Assembly (NCBI GenBank): GCA_034769895.1
Contig: CM068373.1
Location: 202,720,134 to 202,784,133 of the forward strand
Direction: 5' to 3'
Length of the DNA: 64,000 bases
Origin: Magicicada septendecula
Lineage: Eukaryota; Arthropoda; Insecta; Hemiptera; Cicadidae
Shown: one piece after another, positions 1-10,921 of the stretch
How the letters are laid out: the number at the start of each line of letters is the position of its first letter
Numbering within the stretch: position 1 is the first letter of the stretch
The notes under the pieces: generated by a model
Databases searched by the model: none
Told to the model about the DNA's origin: nothing
What the model saw: only the letters and a program-made list of their open reading frames with translations
Position numbers and translations under genes: made by a program

Positions 1-3000
1 AGGTAGATTATAAGTCTTTGGCCTACTTAAATAATTATTCCAAAACCTCTCTGGCGTGGTTCCAGAGTCTAATTCTGCTGGTGTGTATTCCGTGGTATCG
101 TGATAACTCTCATTTATTGCCTTTTCGAAGAATGGTAAGAACTCGGGCCATTTACTTTGTTCCTTATAGCAATAGATACGGAACATTTTACCGATTTCCC
201 GATTCACCCTTTCGGCAAGGTTTCCCTGTGGTCGTCGTATCGAGGTTAGGACTGCTTTGATACCGTTACATTCCAGGGTGGCTGCCCAGTGTTTGTTTTG
301 GAACTGCTGTCCCTGGTCACTAAGTACGTTCCTTATTGGTCCATGTTGTGGGATATACTTATTAAGTATAATATTTAAAACGGACTTTGTGGTGGGCCTA
401 GGGATCGCATAAAGGCTAACTTTTTTAGTAAACACATCGACGCAAACTACCATGTGTTTTAGATTTCTGGTCGCCTTGGGTAATGGTCCCAGAAAGTCGA
501 TGGCGATCATCTGTCCCTTACCTTCCGTTATCACATTGGCCATGGGAACGTAAGTGTGCAAGTTTGGTACTTTCGCTGTTTTACATGGATAACATGTTTT
601 TAACAATTTCTTAACCCTACGGTACATGTTTGTAATTGTAAAATCCTCCTGCAATATTTTGACACATTTTACAGGAGATGCGTGCGCCATTTTTATATGT
701 AAAGATTGTGTTATACACGCAAGCATCGCTGGAGACAATACCACTTTCCATTCGCCCTGTAACAATTTATACAATATATTGTCTTGTATAAGATAGTGAG
801 GATTTGGGTGAGCTGCTAACATTAGCTTTTTAGCAAGGAGTGCGATGTTATCGTCCTGCTCGCGTCCTAAGTTCTGTAGCATATTAGTAGCTTCAGGCGC
901 GACCGTGTATTGCATATTTAACACTCTCAACTCGTCAGCTGCTTCATATACCTCCTCCTTTTCTACGGGCGGATATCTACTTAGAGTGTCTGCGGTGGTA
1001 TTCTCTGATCCTTTGCAATATTTAATAGTGAATGAGTACTCCTGAATAGCTAACACCCATCGTGTTAGTCGGGAATTTGCTAATCGACATTTTAATATAA
1101 ACGATAACGCCTGATTATCAGTGTGGATCTCGAAATGGGTACCGTATAGGTAGTGTCTGAATTTTCTGAGTGCGTTTATTATGGCGAGTATTTCTTTCTC
1201 AGAAGTACAATAGTGCAACTCAGCGCCTTTGAGCGTTCTATTGGCGTATGGTACAACATGAAGACTACCTTGTTCGTCTTCTTGGTGCAACACGGCGCCG
1301 ATAGCGTACTCGCTAGCGTCAGTGTACATTACGTACTTCCTACCCTGCTGTGGATGGAACAATTGTAAATTAGATTGGAACAGGCCCTTAACCCTCTCAA
1401 ACGCATCGTTCTGTTCAGAACCCCATTTCCACTTTATATTTTTGCGTACCAGCTGTAGCAAGGGGACTGTATATTCGGCGTATTTGCTGGTGAATTTCCT
1501 GTAGTATCCCGTGAGTCCAAGGAATGCTCGCAGTGCTTTGAGGTTCTTGGGCACCGGGAACTCCACAATACTCCGGAGCTTTTCTGGGTCCGTACTGATA
1601 CCTGTAGCTGAGATTATATGTCCCAGGAACTTCATTTGAGACTTTACAAACTCGCACTTGTGTAGTTTGAGCTTGATGTTGGCTAACCTCAGCTTCTGGA
1701 AGACGCTCCGCAGATGCTCGAAGTGTTCCTCCAACGTGCGGGATATGACGAGGATGTCATCAACGAATATTACAGTGTATGGGTCTACCTCAGGTCCTAG
1801 AGCTCTCTCGAGGCATCTTACAATCGCAGCGAGACTCGTGCTAAGGCCAAAAGGTACCACCTTGTGCTGATAGCATTTGTTATTGAATATAAATGCTGTA
1901 TACTTACGATCTTGCTCACACAGCGGGACCTGCCAGAAGCTTGCTGTTAGATCTAACTTCGTGAGGTACCTGGCTCCTTCACATTTAATGAAGAGATCCT
2001 CCGCTGTCGGTGCGCAGTCAAACTCTTTCTCTACCAGACTGTTTAAGTTCCTCATATCCAGGCAGAGTCGGATTTCTCCAGTCTTCTTGCGGACGACCAG
2101 CAGTGGGTTGAGGAAGCTGCTATTAGATCTTTCAATAATATCTTCCTCCAACATCCGCTGTATCTCCTGCTGGACCTCGGCCTGGTATTTTATAGGGACC
2201 TGGTAAATTCTCCTTATGAACTTCTCCGGCTCTGTGAGGTGGATTCTGTGTTCATACACTGACGAGATTGAGTGCTCTTCACTGAAGATATCGCTGAATT
2301 CTTCTTGCAGCGACGACAATCTCCGTTCAGTTCGGGAATCTAAGGTTGTCTCTCCCTCTTCACATTCTTTATAATGAATTACTTGTTTTGGTGGCCGTGT
2401 GATTTTAATTGGGTCACCATGGTTTTGTGTGTGTGTATGTGTGTTCAATTTAAAAGTGTAACTAACATTGTCAATGGTACATTTTAATAAGTGTTCACTG
2501 GTGTTAATTTCCGCACGTATTTGTTCTAATACATCTACCCCCAATAACATATCACATATTAAATTGTTTATACCCACTACACACACTTCAAATTGCACTT
2601 TGTCTAGCATGATAGTTAGATAGTATTGAGTGTCAATTTTTTCTTTTGTATCGGTAGCGGTTCGTATATAAAATTGATTGATTGGGAGTGATGGGGCCGT
2701 ACGAAAATATTTTTTATTGGCACGCAGGAACCTTTCACTGACGCCGGAAACAACGCTACCGGTATCCAACAAAATTTGTGTGGGAACGCTATTGACAAAG
2801 GCGTGTAACACCGGACACGCCGCACTCACGGGCCTTTGTTGCGTGGGACCGGATTCTAGTAACGGATCCCTGACGTCCGGTGGGAACACATTATTAACGG
2901 GCACACAAGTTACATAATTAAAAGTACACATTTCACACAATATATAATCCTTATAATTAACATGCTTATATTTACAAAATTTTGCAGAATTTATAGCGCG

Positions 3001-3018
3001 TCCTCGCTGGATGCGCAT
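1..3018 (-). CDS. pol: pol of unit 0, cut by the window edge (first 1006 codons)
   Basis: This is the N-terminal 1006 codons of the 1107-codon Pol described in full for unit 1. Protease, reverse transcriptase, RNase H and most of the integrase are present. The last about 101 codons, including the GPY module, lie outside the window. I see no stop or frameshift in the visible part. At Pol residue 813, just after the integrase CPYC-type zinc cysteines, it encodes Lys (as in unit 1) where units 2 to 7 encode Gln. At the reverse transcriptase site near residue 406 it matches units 3 to 7 rather than units 1 and 2. Confidence 0.93.
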   Translation of the reverse strand, partial: MRIQRGRAINSAKFCKYKHVNYKDYILCEMCTFNYVTCVPVNNVFPPDVRDPLLESGPTQQRPVSAACPVLHAFVNSVPTQILLDTGSVVSGVSERFLRANKKYFRTAPSLPINQFYIRTATDTKEKIDTQYYLTIMLDKVQFEVCVVGINNLICDMLLGVDVLEQIRAEINTSEHLLKCTIDNVSYTFKLNTHTHTQNHGDPIKITRPPKQVIHYKECEEGETTLDSRTERRLSSLQEEFSDIFSEEHSISSVYEHRIHLTEPEKFIRRIYQVPIKYQAEVQQEIQRMLEEDIIERSNSSFLNPLLVVRKKTGEIRLCLDMRNLNSLVEKEFDCAPTAEDLFIKCEGARYLTKLDLTASFWQVPLCEQDRKYTAFIFNNKCYQHKVVPFGLSTSLAAIVRCLERALGPEVDPYTVIFVDDILVISRTLEEHFEHLRSVFQKLRLANIKLKLHKCEFVKSQMKFLGHIISATGISTDPEKLRSIVEFPVPKNLKALRAFLGLTGYYRKFTSKYAEYTVPLLQLVRKNIKWKWGSEQNDAFERVKGLFQSNLQLFHPQQGRKYVMYTDASEYAIGAVLHQEDEQGSLHVVPYANRTLKGAELHYCTSEKEILAIINALRKFRHYLYGTHFEIHTDNQALSFILKCRLANSRLTRWVLAIQEYSFTIKYCKGSENTTADTLSRYPPVEKEEVYEAADELRVLNMQYTVAPEATNMLQNLGREQDDNIALLAKKLMLAAHPNPHYLIQDNILYKLLQGEWKVVLSPAMLACITQSLHIKMAHASPVKCVKILQEDFTITNMYRRVKKLLKTCYPCKTAKVPNLHTYVPMANVITEGKGQMIAIDFLGPLPKATRNLKHMVVCVDVFTKKVSLYAIPRPTTKSVLNIILNKYIPQHGPIRNVLSDQGQQFQNKHWAATLECNGIKAVLTSIRRPQGNLAERVNREIGKMFRIYCYKEQSKWPEFLPFFEKAINESYHDTTEYTPAELDSGTTPERFWNNYLSRPKTYNLP

Positions 3019-4573
3019 TTTGGCACGTTTTTTGTAGCTTGGTAATTTTTCGATTTATTGTTCGAGTTTTTATTGCCCTGGGAGTCGCTGTCTTTGGCAG
3101 TTGTATCAGCTTTGGCTAATTCGACCGTTTGAATCGCTCTAATTGGTGCCCCGTCGTTGCCCTTACCCTGCCCCTTTGGTCTACCAATATTTTGTTTACC
3201 CTTGTACTCAAAGGTTTTATTTGGCTGTTTTGACGGTGTTTGGGGTGGAGTAGAACTGGTACTCGGTCTTTGATCCGTTTGCTGATGGTACTGTAGTCGC
3301 GTATTCTGCCCTTCATTATTTCGGCGAAAATCGGGATTATAACGCCACCCACCAAAATCAAAAACCGTCTCACTTTGGGACACTAGAATGAGGAGTTCGT
3401 CTACCGTGCGAATACCCTGCGTAAATACAGCAACTCTAATGTTATGATTAAAATGGTAGGCAAGCTTCGTGACTATGTCAATCTCCGCAAATGCTGGGGT
3501 TAAATGCTTCGCGCGTTCGACCTGCTGGATTATATAATTTTCGGCGGTAATACCCATTTTCTTATCAAATCTGCCATATTCCAGTTCATTGCGCAGAAGT
3601 CTTTGGGTATGCGAGTTCCAGTACCGGCTTTCAAATTTTTGTTTGAACTCCGCGTATGTGGACACTCTATCGCCTTCAATGTTATACCACTTACGCGCCG
3701 AATCACGCATCGCGTTAACCACCCACTGTATTTTGTCTTGATCTTCTAGTCGGGAACCTACTCTACCCATTTCACTCTCACACGCTAATAAAATTCAATG
3801 GGGTTTTCGTTATTTTCCCCCGTAAAATACACGCGATTTTTCTCGTCGACAGGACCTTGTACCAAAATATTAGGAGCAGATCTCCTCCGTACCTCCTGTC
3901 GTACTTTCAAAATCTCGTCGTTTAACGTTTGTAAGACACTCTCTTTATTAGAGTCAATGTTAGATCGCGTCTCTACAATTGAAGCGTCTAATTTATCTAC
4001 TCGTCGTTGCGTTTCGGTCACGTCCGCGTGAATCTTTACCTCTAGGGATTCCATTTTTTTTGAAACCTCTTGGGTTTGCTTTTCGCAGCGGCTTATGTGG
4101 TCCTTGAACCGGCCCTCCATACGTGTTACTTGTTCAATAAACGATTTTTGCATAGTGGTCTCAAAAACCTTAAACCGTTCATTGATTTTAGTATCGACCG
4201 TATTTACTCTTTCGCCGATCTCAGCGACTTTCTCCGTTAATTGTTTATTACTCTCACCGATTTCTACGACTTAAGCGGTCAACTCGTTTACGCTTTCGTC
4301 TATTTTCGCAGTTAATTCTTTACTACTTTCTTTATTGCTTTGCTTAATCTCGGCGTTTATGTCAGCGTTACTGCGTTCTAATGCTTCGGTTAGACTAACT
4401 CTTTGTGTTTCGATATTAGATTTTAATTCTGCGATATTTAGCTCAGCTTTGGCTGCACTCTGTTCAAATTTCGCGTCTATTTTCTCAAATCTCGAGTTCA
4501 TATTAGCGGTCAAATCCGCACTCATTTTCTCGTTCATTTGCTGTATTTGTTTAAGTATTTTATCCATATCCAT
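2991..4573 (-). pseudogene. gag: gag of unit 0, interrupted
   Basis: This is the same gag as the intact copy at the right end of the array, but with two lesions. A TAA replaces the Lys codon 101 (4271-4273). One A/T is missing from a homopolymer (A4 at 3790-3793 against A5 in unit 7), shifting the frame near codon 260. The reading therefore falls into three pieces: 2991-3770, 3785-4153 and 4271-4573. A full-length Gag could not be made from this copy. Confidence 0.92.
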
Positions 4574-4965
4574 TTTAAATACACAACAATTTCAAATATA
4601 AAACAATTTAAAATACACAGAACAGTTTCAAATACACACAATAATTTCACTGTTGTACGAACACCAGTCACAAAACTCTTTGGGGATTGTTCAGTTGGAC
4701 GCCAGCTGTTTTATAAAGTAAAACAGCAAAGTTTGTTTTAACGTGTGTAAATTAAATTTAAATTGATTTTAATTAATTTTCTCGAGCCCCACGAGATTGG
4801 AGCGCCATTTATAACTTTATTACAAATGTGGCGTTTCAATCTCGTTGTGATTTAATTAATTTAATTCAATCGCGCCCCACGTTCCGGGCAAGCCATTTAT
4901 AACTCTTGTTCGGAACGTGAATTCAATTTGATGTACGTTTGCCGGGCCCCACGTTGGCCGACATT
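4574..4965 (-). other. Leader of unit 0 with three tRNA-Lys-like motifs
   Basis: The untranslated leader lies between the LTR and the gag start. It holds the three motifs detailed for unit 7, here starting near 4782 (A), 4872 (B) and 4947 (C). The stretch next to gag (4574-4740) is A- and C-rich on the plus strand, with repeated short AAATACAC-like words, and has no coding potential I can support. Confidence 0.75.
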
Positions 4966-6993
4966 TATAACTCTACTTCTATGCGTTATTGTTATGTCGT
5001 GTTGTGTGTGAGTACCTACCTGCTGTCTGATCTTGCAGATTCTTCCGACTAGGGCGTGTGGATTTTGGATTTGAAGTTCGCAAGCTAGTAATCTCAAATT
5101 TATTACAACAACACACAAAATAGGTTACTTTAAAGGGGGAGAGTTTTGTGAGACTGGTAGGCTTTATCGTACAACAATAAAACACTGTTATATGGGGTAA
5201 TAAAACGTTGTTTATTACTCCAACAACACACAAGAATAGAATGGTTATTATATTATGAATTTCTTACAGTCTAAACAATGAATCAATGTTTTTCGATTGG
5301 TCAATAGTCGAAAGAAATTGAACTCGTTCTTTGGCGAGTGAATTGCAATTTAAATTTTAATTTATTAATTTATTTGAATTTAATTAAATTTATTTAATTA
5401 AATTGAATCTAAATGTTCATGAAACAAAATATAAAACTCTGAAATTAATTAGAATAATTAATTAAAATAAATTAGACGTGACAGTCTAGTTCACGTTATT
5501 TCATTTCTAGTGATTCTACTTCTGATATACTGCAGTATGATCTAAGATTAGATTGTCAGTTAAGATTTGTATAGCGCTTTTATACTACTTCTATTTCTTA
5601 ACTATAACTTAATAATGACTTAAACTGCTATACAGATTATCACAACGAATTTACTTTTTAATTACTAGAGTCTTTGCTTTTTGTTTGGTACCTGAATTAT
5701 TTGAATTACAATGTTTTAATTGAAAAATAGAAAATTTGATCTGAAAAATAAATAAGTGGATTTTGCTTTCCTGTTACTGAAGAGGATGTCGTCCCGATTT
5801 GTCCCTCGTCGATTCGAGTCCTTGGTTAGAGAAAGTAATCTGCTTAGAACTGCTGGATTCGGTCGTGGAGTTCAAAATTCGGCAACACTCTGCTTCCTTG
5901 CTGTTTGTGAATATTTTAACGTCTGCTGCTGTCCGCTGGAACTGCTTCCTGTCCCTCGTCGATTCGCACGTTGCACGTCAGCGTGTGTGTGTGTGTGTGC
6001 TTCGTTCGGGTGGTCGCTCTGCTCGTCAGCTGTTCACCAATGATTTAGACGGCCTCTCTGCTGTATTCTTGAAGTCTGGTCTTGAAGTCTGGTGGATCTC
6101 TTGCGCTCTTGCGTGCTTATGACTAACTGGTAGTACACAATAAGCTTGGTTGATGTACTGAAGAGTATCTCGCCTTTATGCAACAATTACGAGCTATACA
6201 GATGATCTGTACTTAGTGTGTTCGTAATTGCGTGTGTGTTGACCACGTAGAGTCTTCTTGTTGATCTTCACCACTTTGGTTACTAGACGATCGAAGGACT
6301 ACGTCTTAACTTCGTGAGTACTGGCAAAAGAGTGATCTTTCAGCCCATAAACACCTCGCTGGCCGGGGCTCGCGTCAAGTGATTTCATTGGCTGACACAC
6401 TCTCCCTACTACATAAAATTTGAATTCCCTTGGTCCGTGAGAATGAAGTTAGGTTCCCACAGACGGAGAATTGATATTATTTCTAATATTACTATCAGCG
6501 GAACTAATTTTGTCGCTCCGGATTTCCTGTGCTTATTTAATTTTCCAATAACTCGGTTGCAAACCAAGTTGTGTGAAATCTAAAATATACAATCGGTCAG
6601 AAATTATTATCTTTATAACATACTAAAATCTCATTACTGTAACTCTATTTTTAAAGAAGTTATTCAATTATATTTAATTAACTCTTTCATTTGTTAATTA
6701 TATCGCGTAAAATTTGCACATGCCATTATTAATATTTCGGTAAACATTTTGGCTATGTTGGATTTCGCCTTTATTTATTAGTTTCCAAGATATTAATGAT
6801 TAACAGTTTGGGTGTGGTCGCTTCCTTGTACAGCGAACTGATTACATAATGACCACGTGTGCGTTGCTTTACAAAGCATTATTTTCAACGCTCTACATTC
6901 AAATGGAGTTTTGACTGTTATATTTTATTTAAATATGCTTTCAGTATGCGGTAAACATATAACCCCAAATAGTTAATATTTGGTGCTGTTATA
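4966..6993 (-). repeat. LTR 1 (shared by units 0 and 1)
   Basis: This 2028-bp LTR is flanked by the primer-site motif on its left and the polypurine tract on its right. Its edges read TATAAC at the left and GTTATA at the right, a 6-bp inverted terminal repeat. The right edge is fixed by comparison with the array end, where similarity stops at the same base; the left edge is inferred from the inverted repeat and the primer-site motif. It carries an AT-rich block (about 5340-5410), a (GT)n run at 5983-5999, a TATA-box candidate at 5577-5584 and an AATAAA candidate on the minus strand near 5211-5216. Short open frames inside it are not convincing genes. Confidence 0.85.
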
Positions 6994-7010
6994 TATTCCC
7001 ACACCCGCTT
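6994..7010 (-). other. Polypurine tract (plus-strand DNA primer site), unit 1
   Basis: Read on the minus strand, the 17 nt directly before the LTR are AAGCGGGTGTGGGAATA, rich in G and A and exactly abutting the LTR edge. In LTR elements this RNA segment resists RNase H and primes second-strand DNA. The preceding T10 (A10 at 7011-7020 on plus) resembles the U-box found upstream of retroviral polypurine tracts. Equivalent sites begin at 14897, 22800, 30702, 38605, 46488 and 54371. A C and two Ts interrupt the purine run, so assignment rests mainly on position. Confidence 0.62.
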
Positions 7011-7597
7011 AAAAAAAAAATGAATGTAATAATTACAGTTATTTTTTTTTTCTTAATCATTACACACATATTCTGTAATCACTATACTTATTATCTATAC
7101 ATTGTACTACTTATTCAAAAGAAAAACATACATGTGTGTTAATGTTATTTCATTACATACAACTTAATTCTACATACACTTATTAACAATATTACATTTG
7201 CAATCATTTGTGTATTAATGTTTTTAGAACGGCTGATATCTTTGTTTGTAAACAGTGGCGCGTGTGCAAAGGAATTTGCTGACAGTTTATTTACAACCGT
7301 TATCGCCCGCCGCTGGCTAATTGCTTGACCTACTTTCAAATGTCGGTCAGGTAGTTATCGCGTGACGTAACCATTTCCTGCTGTGTGTTCGTTCGGTTCT
7401 ACACGCCCGCTGTTTATCGCGATAGAAAAGCATTATTATTACTACACAAGCTATCTACAATTATTATTAATAATATTATGCATCACAAGTTATTTATTTT
7501 AATTTTAATTATTATAATACAATTACTATTAACTCTAAATACTATTTATTTTTTTAAAGTCTTATTATTTCGTCGCGACGCGCTTTGGAATGCCATG
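6994..7597 (-). other. 3' non-coding region of unit 1 with polypurine tract
   Basis: This AT-rich 604-bp stretch lies between the pol stop and the LTR. There is no env-like gene. A 64-codon minus-strand frame (7145-7339) shows no recognisable domain, signal peptide or membrane segment. Next to the LTR lie a T-tract and the polypurine tract (minus-strand reading AAGCGGGTGTGGGAATA at 6994-7010). Confidence 0.75.
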
Positions 7598-10500
7598 CTA
7601 CTCAAAGTATTTTCTCAAAGAGCTCGCATGGTATTTACCGATCGTTTTCGTTCGGTCGAGCGTCGTAACGATAAACGTGTGAGGCGCGAGTTGTTGAGCC
7701 AACAGATAGGGACCATTATATAAACGAAAAAACTTTGCGGCCACATTTATGTCTCTTCGGCCTACAGGATTCGCCTTGAGCAGTACTTTCTCACCTACTA
7801 CAAAGTTCGTTAGTTTATGAGTAGTATTGAACTTGTCCGCCCTTTTTCGCCCTTTTTCAACTATTCTTTCCCTCACAAGTTGATTTTTACATTGCACCGG
7901 CAGAGGTAGATTATAAGTCTTTGGCCTACTTAAATAATTATTCCAAAACCTCTCTGGCGTGGTTCCAGAGTCTAATTCTGCTGGTGTGTATTCCGTGGTA
8001 TCGTGATAACTCTCATTTATTGCCTTTTCGAAGAATGGTAAGAACTCGGGCCATTTACTTTGTTCCTTATAGCAATAGATACGGAACATTTTACCGATTT
8101 CCCGATTCACCCTTTCGGCAAGGTTTCCCTGTGGTCGTCGTATCGAGGTTAGGACTGCTTTGATACCGTTACATTCCAGGGTGGCTGCCCAGTGTTTGTT
8201 TTGGAACTGCTGTCCCTGGTCACTAAGTACGTTCCTTATTGGTCCATGTTGTGGGATATACTTATTAAGTATAATATTTAAAACGGACTTTGTGGTGGGC
8301 CTAGGGATCGCATAAAGGCTAACTTTTTTAGTAAACACATCGACGCAAACTACCATGTGTTTTAGATTTCTGGTCGCCTTGGGTAATGGTCCCAGAAAGT
8401 CGATGGCGATCATCTGTCCCTTACCTTCCGTTATCACATTGGCCATGGGAACGTAAGTGTGCAAGTTTGGTACTTTCGCTGTTTTACATGGATAACATGT
8501 TTTTAACAATTTCTTAACCCTACGGTACATGTTTGTAATTGTAAAATCCTCCTGCAATATTTTGACACATTTTACAGGAGATGCGTGCGCCATTTTTATA
8601 TGTAAAGATTGTGTTATACACGCAAGCATCGCTGGAGACAATACCACTTTCCATTCGCCCTGTAACAATTTATACAATATATTGTCTTGTATAAGATAGT
8701 GAGGATTTGGGTGAGCTGCTAACATTAGCTTTTTAGCAAGGAGTGCGATGTTATCGTCCTGCTCGCGTCCTAAGTTCTGTAGCATATTAGTAGCTTCAGG
8801 CGCGACCGTGTATTGCATATTTAACACTCTCAACTCGTCAGCTGCTTCATATACCTCCTCCTTTTCTACGGGCGGATATCTACTTAGAGTGTCTGCGGTG
8901 GTATTCTCTGATCCTTTGCAATATTTAATAGTGAATGAGTACTCCTGAATAGCTAACACCCATCGTGTTAGTCGGGAATTTGCTAATCGACATTTTAATA
9001 TAAACGATAACGCCTGATTATCAGTGTGGATCTCGAAATGGGTACCGTATAGGTAGTGTCTGAATTTTCTGAGTGCGTTTATTATGGCGAGTATTTCTTT
9101 CTCAGAAGTACAATAGTGCAACTCAGCGCCTTTGAGCGTTCTATTGGCGTATGGTACAACATGAAGACTACCTTGTTCGTCTTCTTGGTGCAACACGGCG
9201 CCGATAGCGTACTCGCTAGCGTCAGTGTACATTACGTACTTCCTACCCTGCTGTGGATGGAACAATTGTAAATTAGATTGGAACAGGCCCTTAACCCTCT
9301 CAAACGCATCGTTCTGTTCAGAACCCCATTTCCACTTTATATTTTTGCGTACCAGCTGTAGCAAGGGGACTGTATATTCGGCGTATTTGCTGGTGAATTT
9401 CCTGTAGTATCCCGTGAGTCCAAGGAATGCTCGCAGTGCTTTGAGGTTCTTGGGCACCGGGAACTCCACAATACTCCGGAGCTTTTCTGGGTCCGTACTG
9501 ATACCTGTAGCTGAGATTATATGTCCCAGGAACTTCATTTGAGACTTTACAAACTCGCACTTGTGTAGTTTGAGCTTGATGTTGGCTAACCTCAGCTTCT
9601 GGAAGACGCTCCGCAGATGCTCGAAGTGTTCCTCCAACGTGCGGGATATGACGAGGATGTCATCAACGAATATTACAGTGTATGGGTCTACCTCAGGTCC
9701 TAGAACTCTCTCGAGGCATCTTACAATCGCAGCGAGACTCGTGCTAAGGCCAAAAGGTACCACCTTGTGCTGATAGCATTTGTTATTGAATATAAATGCT
9801 GTATACTTACGATCTTGCTCACACAGCGGGACCTGCCAGAAGCTTGCTGTTAGATCTAACTTCGTGAGGTACCTGGCTCCTTCACATTTAATGAAGAGAT
9901 CCTCCGCTGTCGGTGCGCAGTCAAACTCTTTCTCTACCAGACTGTTTAAGTTCCTCATATCCAGGCAGAGTCGGATTTCTCCAGTCTTCTTGCGGACGAC
10001 CAGCAGTGGGTTGAGGAAGCTGCTATTAGATCTTTCAATAATATCTTCCTCCAACATCCGCTGTATCTCCTGCTGGACCTCGGCCTGGTATTTTATAGGG
10101 ACCTGGTAAATTCTCCTTATGAACTTCTCCGGCTCTGTGAGGTGGATTCTGTGTTCATACACTGACGAGATTGAGTGCTCTTCACTGAAGATATCGCTGA
10201 ATTCTTCTTGCAGCGACGACAATCTCCGTTCAGTTCGGGAATCTAAGGTTGTCTCTCCCTCTTCACATTCTTTATAATGAATTACTTGTTTTGGTGGCCG
10301 TGTGATTTTAATTGGGTCACCATGGTTTTGTGTGTGTGTATGTGTGTTCAATTTAAAAGTGTAACTAACATTGTCAATGGTACATTTTAATAAGTGTTCA
10401 CTGGTGTTAATTTCCGCACGTATTTGTTCTAATACATCTACCCCCAATAACATATCACATATTAAATTGTTTATACCCACTACACACACTTCAAATTGCA

Positions 10501-10921
10501 CTTTGTCTAGCATGATAGTTAGATAGTATTGAGTGTCAATTTTTTCTTTTGTATCGGTAGCGGTTCGTATATAAAATTGATTGATTGGGAGTGATGGGGC
10601 CGTACGAAAATATTTTTTATTGGCACGCAGGAACCTTTCACTGACGCCGGAAACAACGCTACCGGTATCCAACAAAATTTGTGTGGGAACGCTATTGACA
10701 AAGGCGTGTAACACCGGACACGCCGCACTCACGGGCCTTTGTTGCGTGGGACCGGATTCTAGTAACGGATCCCTGACGTCCGGTGGGAACACATTATTAA
10801 CGGGCACACAAGTTACATAATTAAAAGTACACATTTCACACAATATATAATCCTTATAATTAACATGCTTATATTTACAAAATTTTGCAGAATTTATAGC
10901 GCGTCCTCGCTGGATGCGCAT
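7598..10921 (-). CDS. pol: Pol polyprotein of unit 1: protease, reverse transcriptase, RNase H, integrase
   Basis: This 1107-codon frame has a complete set of Ty3/gypsy domains. A Cys/His cluster lies at residues 15-38. The aspartic protease has its DTGS active site at 85-88. Reverse transcriptase spans about 230-510, with catalytic Asp356 and the FVDD box at 418-421 (Phe where Tyr is usual). RNase H has Asp567, Glu609, Asp634 and Asp677. The integrase has a zinc domain (His774, His779, Cys809, Cys812), then catalytic Asp841, Asp901 and Glu936, and a GPY motif near 1070. There is no chromodomain. The frame overlaps the end of gag by 28 nt in the -1 frame, so it is probably translated by frameshifting; the ATG given is only the first Met in frame. 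Residue 813 is Lys as in unit 0, and residue 406 is Val as in unit 2. It copies element RNA into DNA and integrates it. Confidence 0.97.
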   Translation of the reverse strand: MRIQRGRAINSAKFCKYKHVNYKDYILCEMCTFNYVTCVPVNNVFPPDVRDPLLESGPTQQRPVSAACPVLHAFVNSVPTQILLDTGSVVSGVSERFLRANKKYFRTAPSLPINQFYIRTATDTKEKIDTQYYLTIMLDKVQFEVCVVGINNLICDMLLGVDVLEQIRAEINTSEHLLKCTIDNVSYTFKLNTHTHTQNHGDPIKITRPPKQVIHYKECEEGETTLDSRTERRLSSLQEEFSDIFSEEHSISSVYEHRIHLTEPEKFIRRIYQVPIKYQAEVQQEIQRMLEEDIIERSNSSFLNPLLVVRKKTGEIRLCLDMRNLNSLVEKEFDCAPTAEDLFIKCEGARYLTKLDLTASFWQVPLCEQDRKYTAFIFNNKCYQHKVVPFGLSTSLAAIVRCLERVLGPEVDPYTVIFVDDILVISRTLEEHFEHLRSVFQKLRLANIKLKLHKCEFVKSQMKFLGHIISATGISTDPEKLRSIVEFPVPKNLKALRAFLGLTGYYRKFTSKYAEYTVPLLQLVRKNIKWKWGSEQNDAFERVKGLFQSNLQLFHPQQGRKYVMYTDASEYAIGAVLHQEDEQGSLHVVPYANRTLKGAELHYCTSEKEILAIINALRKFRHYLYGTHFEIHTDNQALSFILKCRLANSRLTRWVLAIQEYSFTIKYCKGSENTTADTLSRYPPVEKEEVYEAADELRVLNMQYTVAPEATNMLQNLGREQDDNIALLAKKLMLAAHPNPHYLIQDNILYKLLQGEWKVVLSPAMLACITQSLHIKMAHASPVKCVKILQEDFTITNMYRRVKKLLKTCYPCKTAKVPNLHTYVPMANVITEGKGQMIAIDFLGPLPKATRNLKHMVVCVDVFTKKVSLYAIPRPTTKSVLNIILNKYIPQHGPIRNVLSDQGQQFQNKHWAATLECNGIKAVLTSIRRPQGNLAERVNREIGKMFRIYCYKEQSKWPEFLPFFEKAINESYHDTTEYTPAELDSGTTPERFWNNYLSRPKTYNLPLPVQCKNQLVRERIVEKGRKRADKFNTTHKLTNFVVGEKVLLKANPVGRRDINVAAKFFRLYNGPYLLAQQLAPHTFIVTTLDRTKTIGKYHASSLRKYFE

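Noticed and set aside
4271..4273. Programmed readthrough or recoding at the gag TAA (codon 101)
   Set aside because: The same genes also carry a frameshift near codon 260, and unit 7 has a sense codon at this site, so simple inactivation is the better reading.
4782..4970. tRNA gene in the leader
   Set aside because: Only the 3' end of a tRNA is resembled; there are no D or anticodon arms, so these are primer-site-like motifs, not tRNA genes.
4897..5233. Minus-strand frames across the LTR edge and leader
   Set aside because: They read through the primer-site motif and LTR end, which have a better explanation, and show no protein-like composition.
5756..6122. Two overlapping plus-strand frames inside the LTR (95 and 107 codons)
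   Set aside because: They are antisense to the element and run through a (GT)n microsatellite; the first is disrupted in LTR 8. No domain.
7145..7339. Minus-strand 64-codon frame downstream of pol, in the env position
   Set aside because: It is too short for env, with no signal peptide, membrane anchor or fusion motif and no recognised domain.
7385..7723. Plus-strand 112-codon frame with a hydrophobic stretch, present in each unit
   Set aside because: It is antisense to the pol end and the AT-rich 3' region; the hydrophobic run comes from AT-rich codons. Its repetition only reflects unit duplication.
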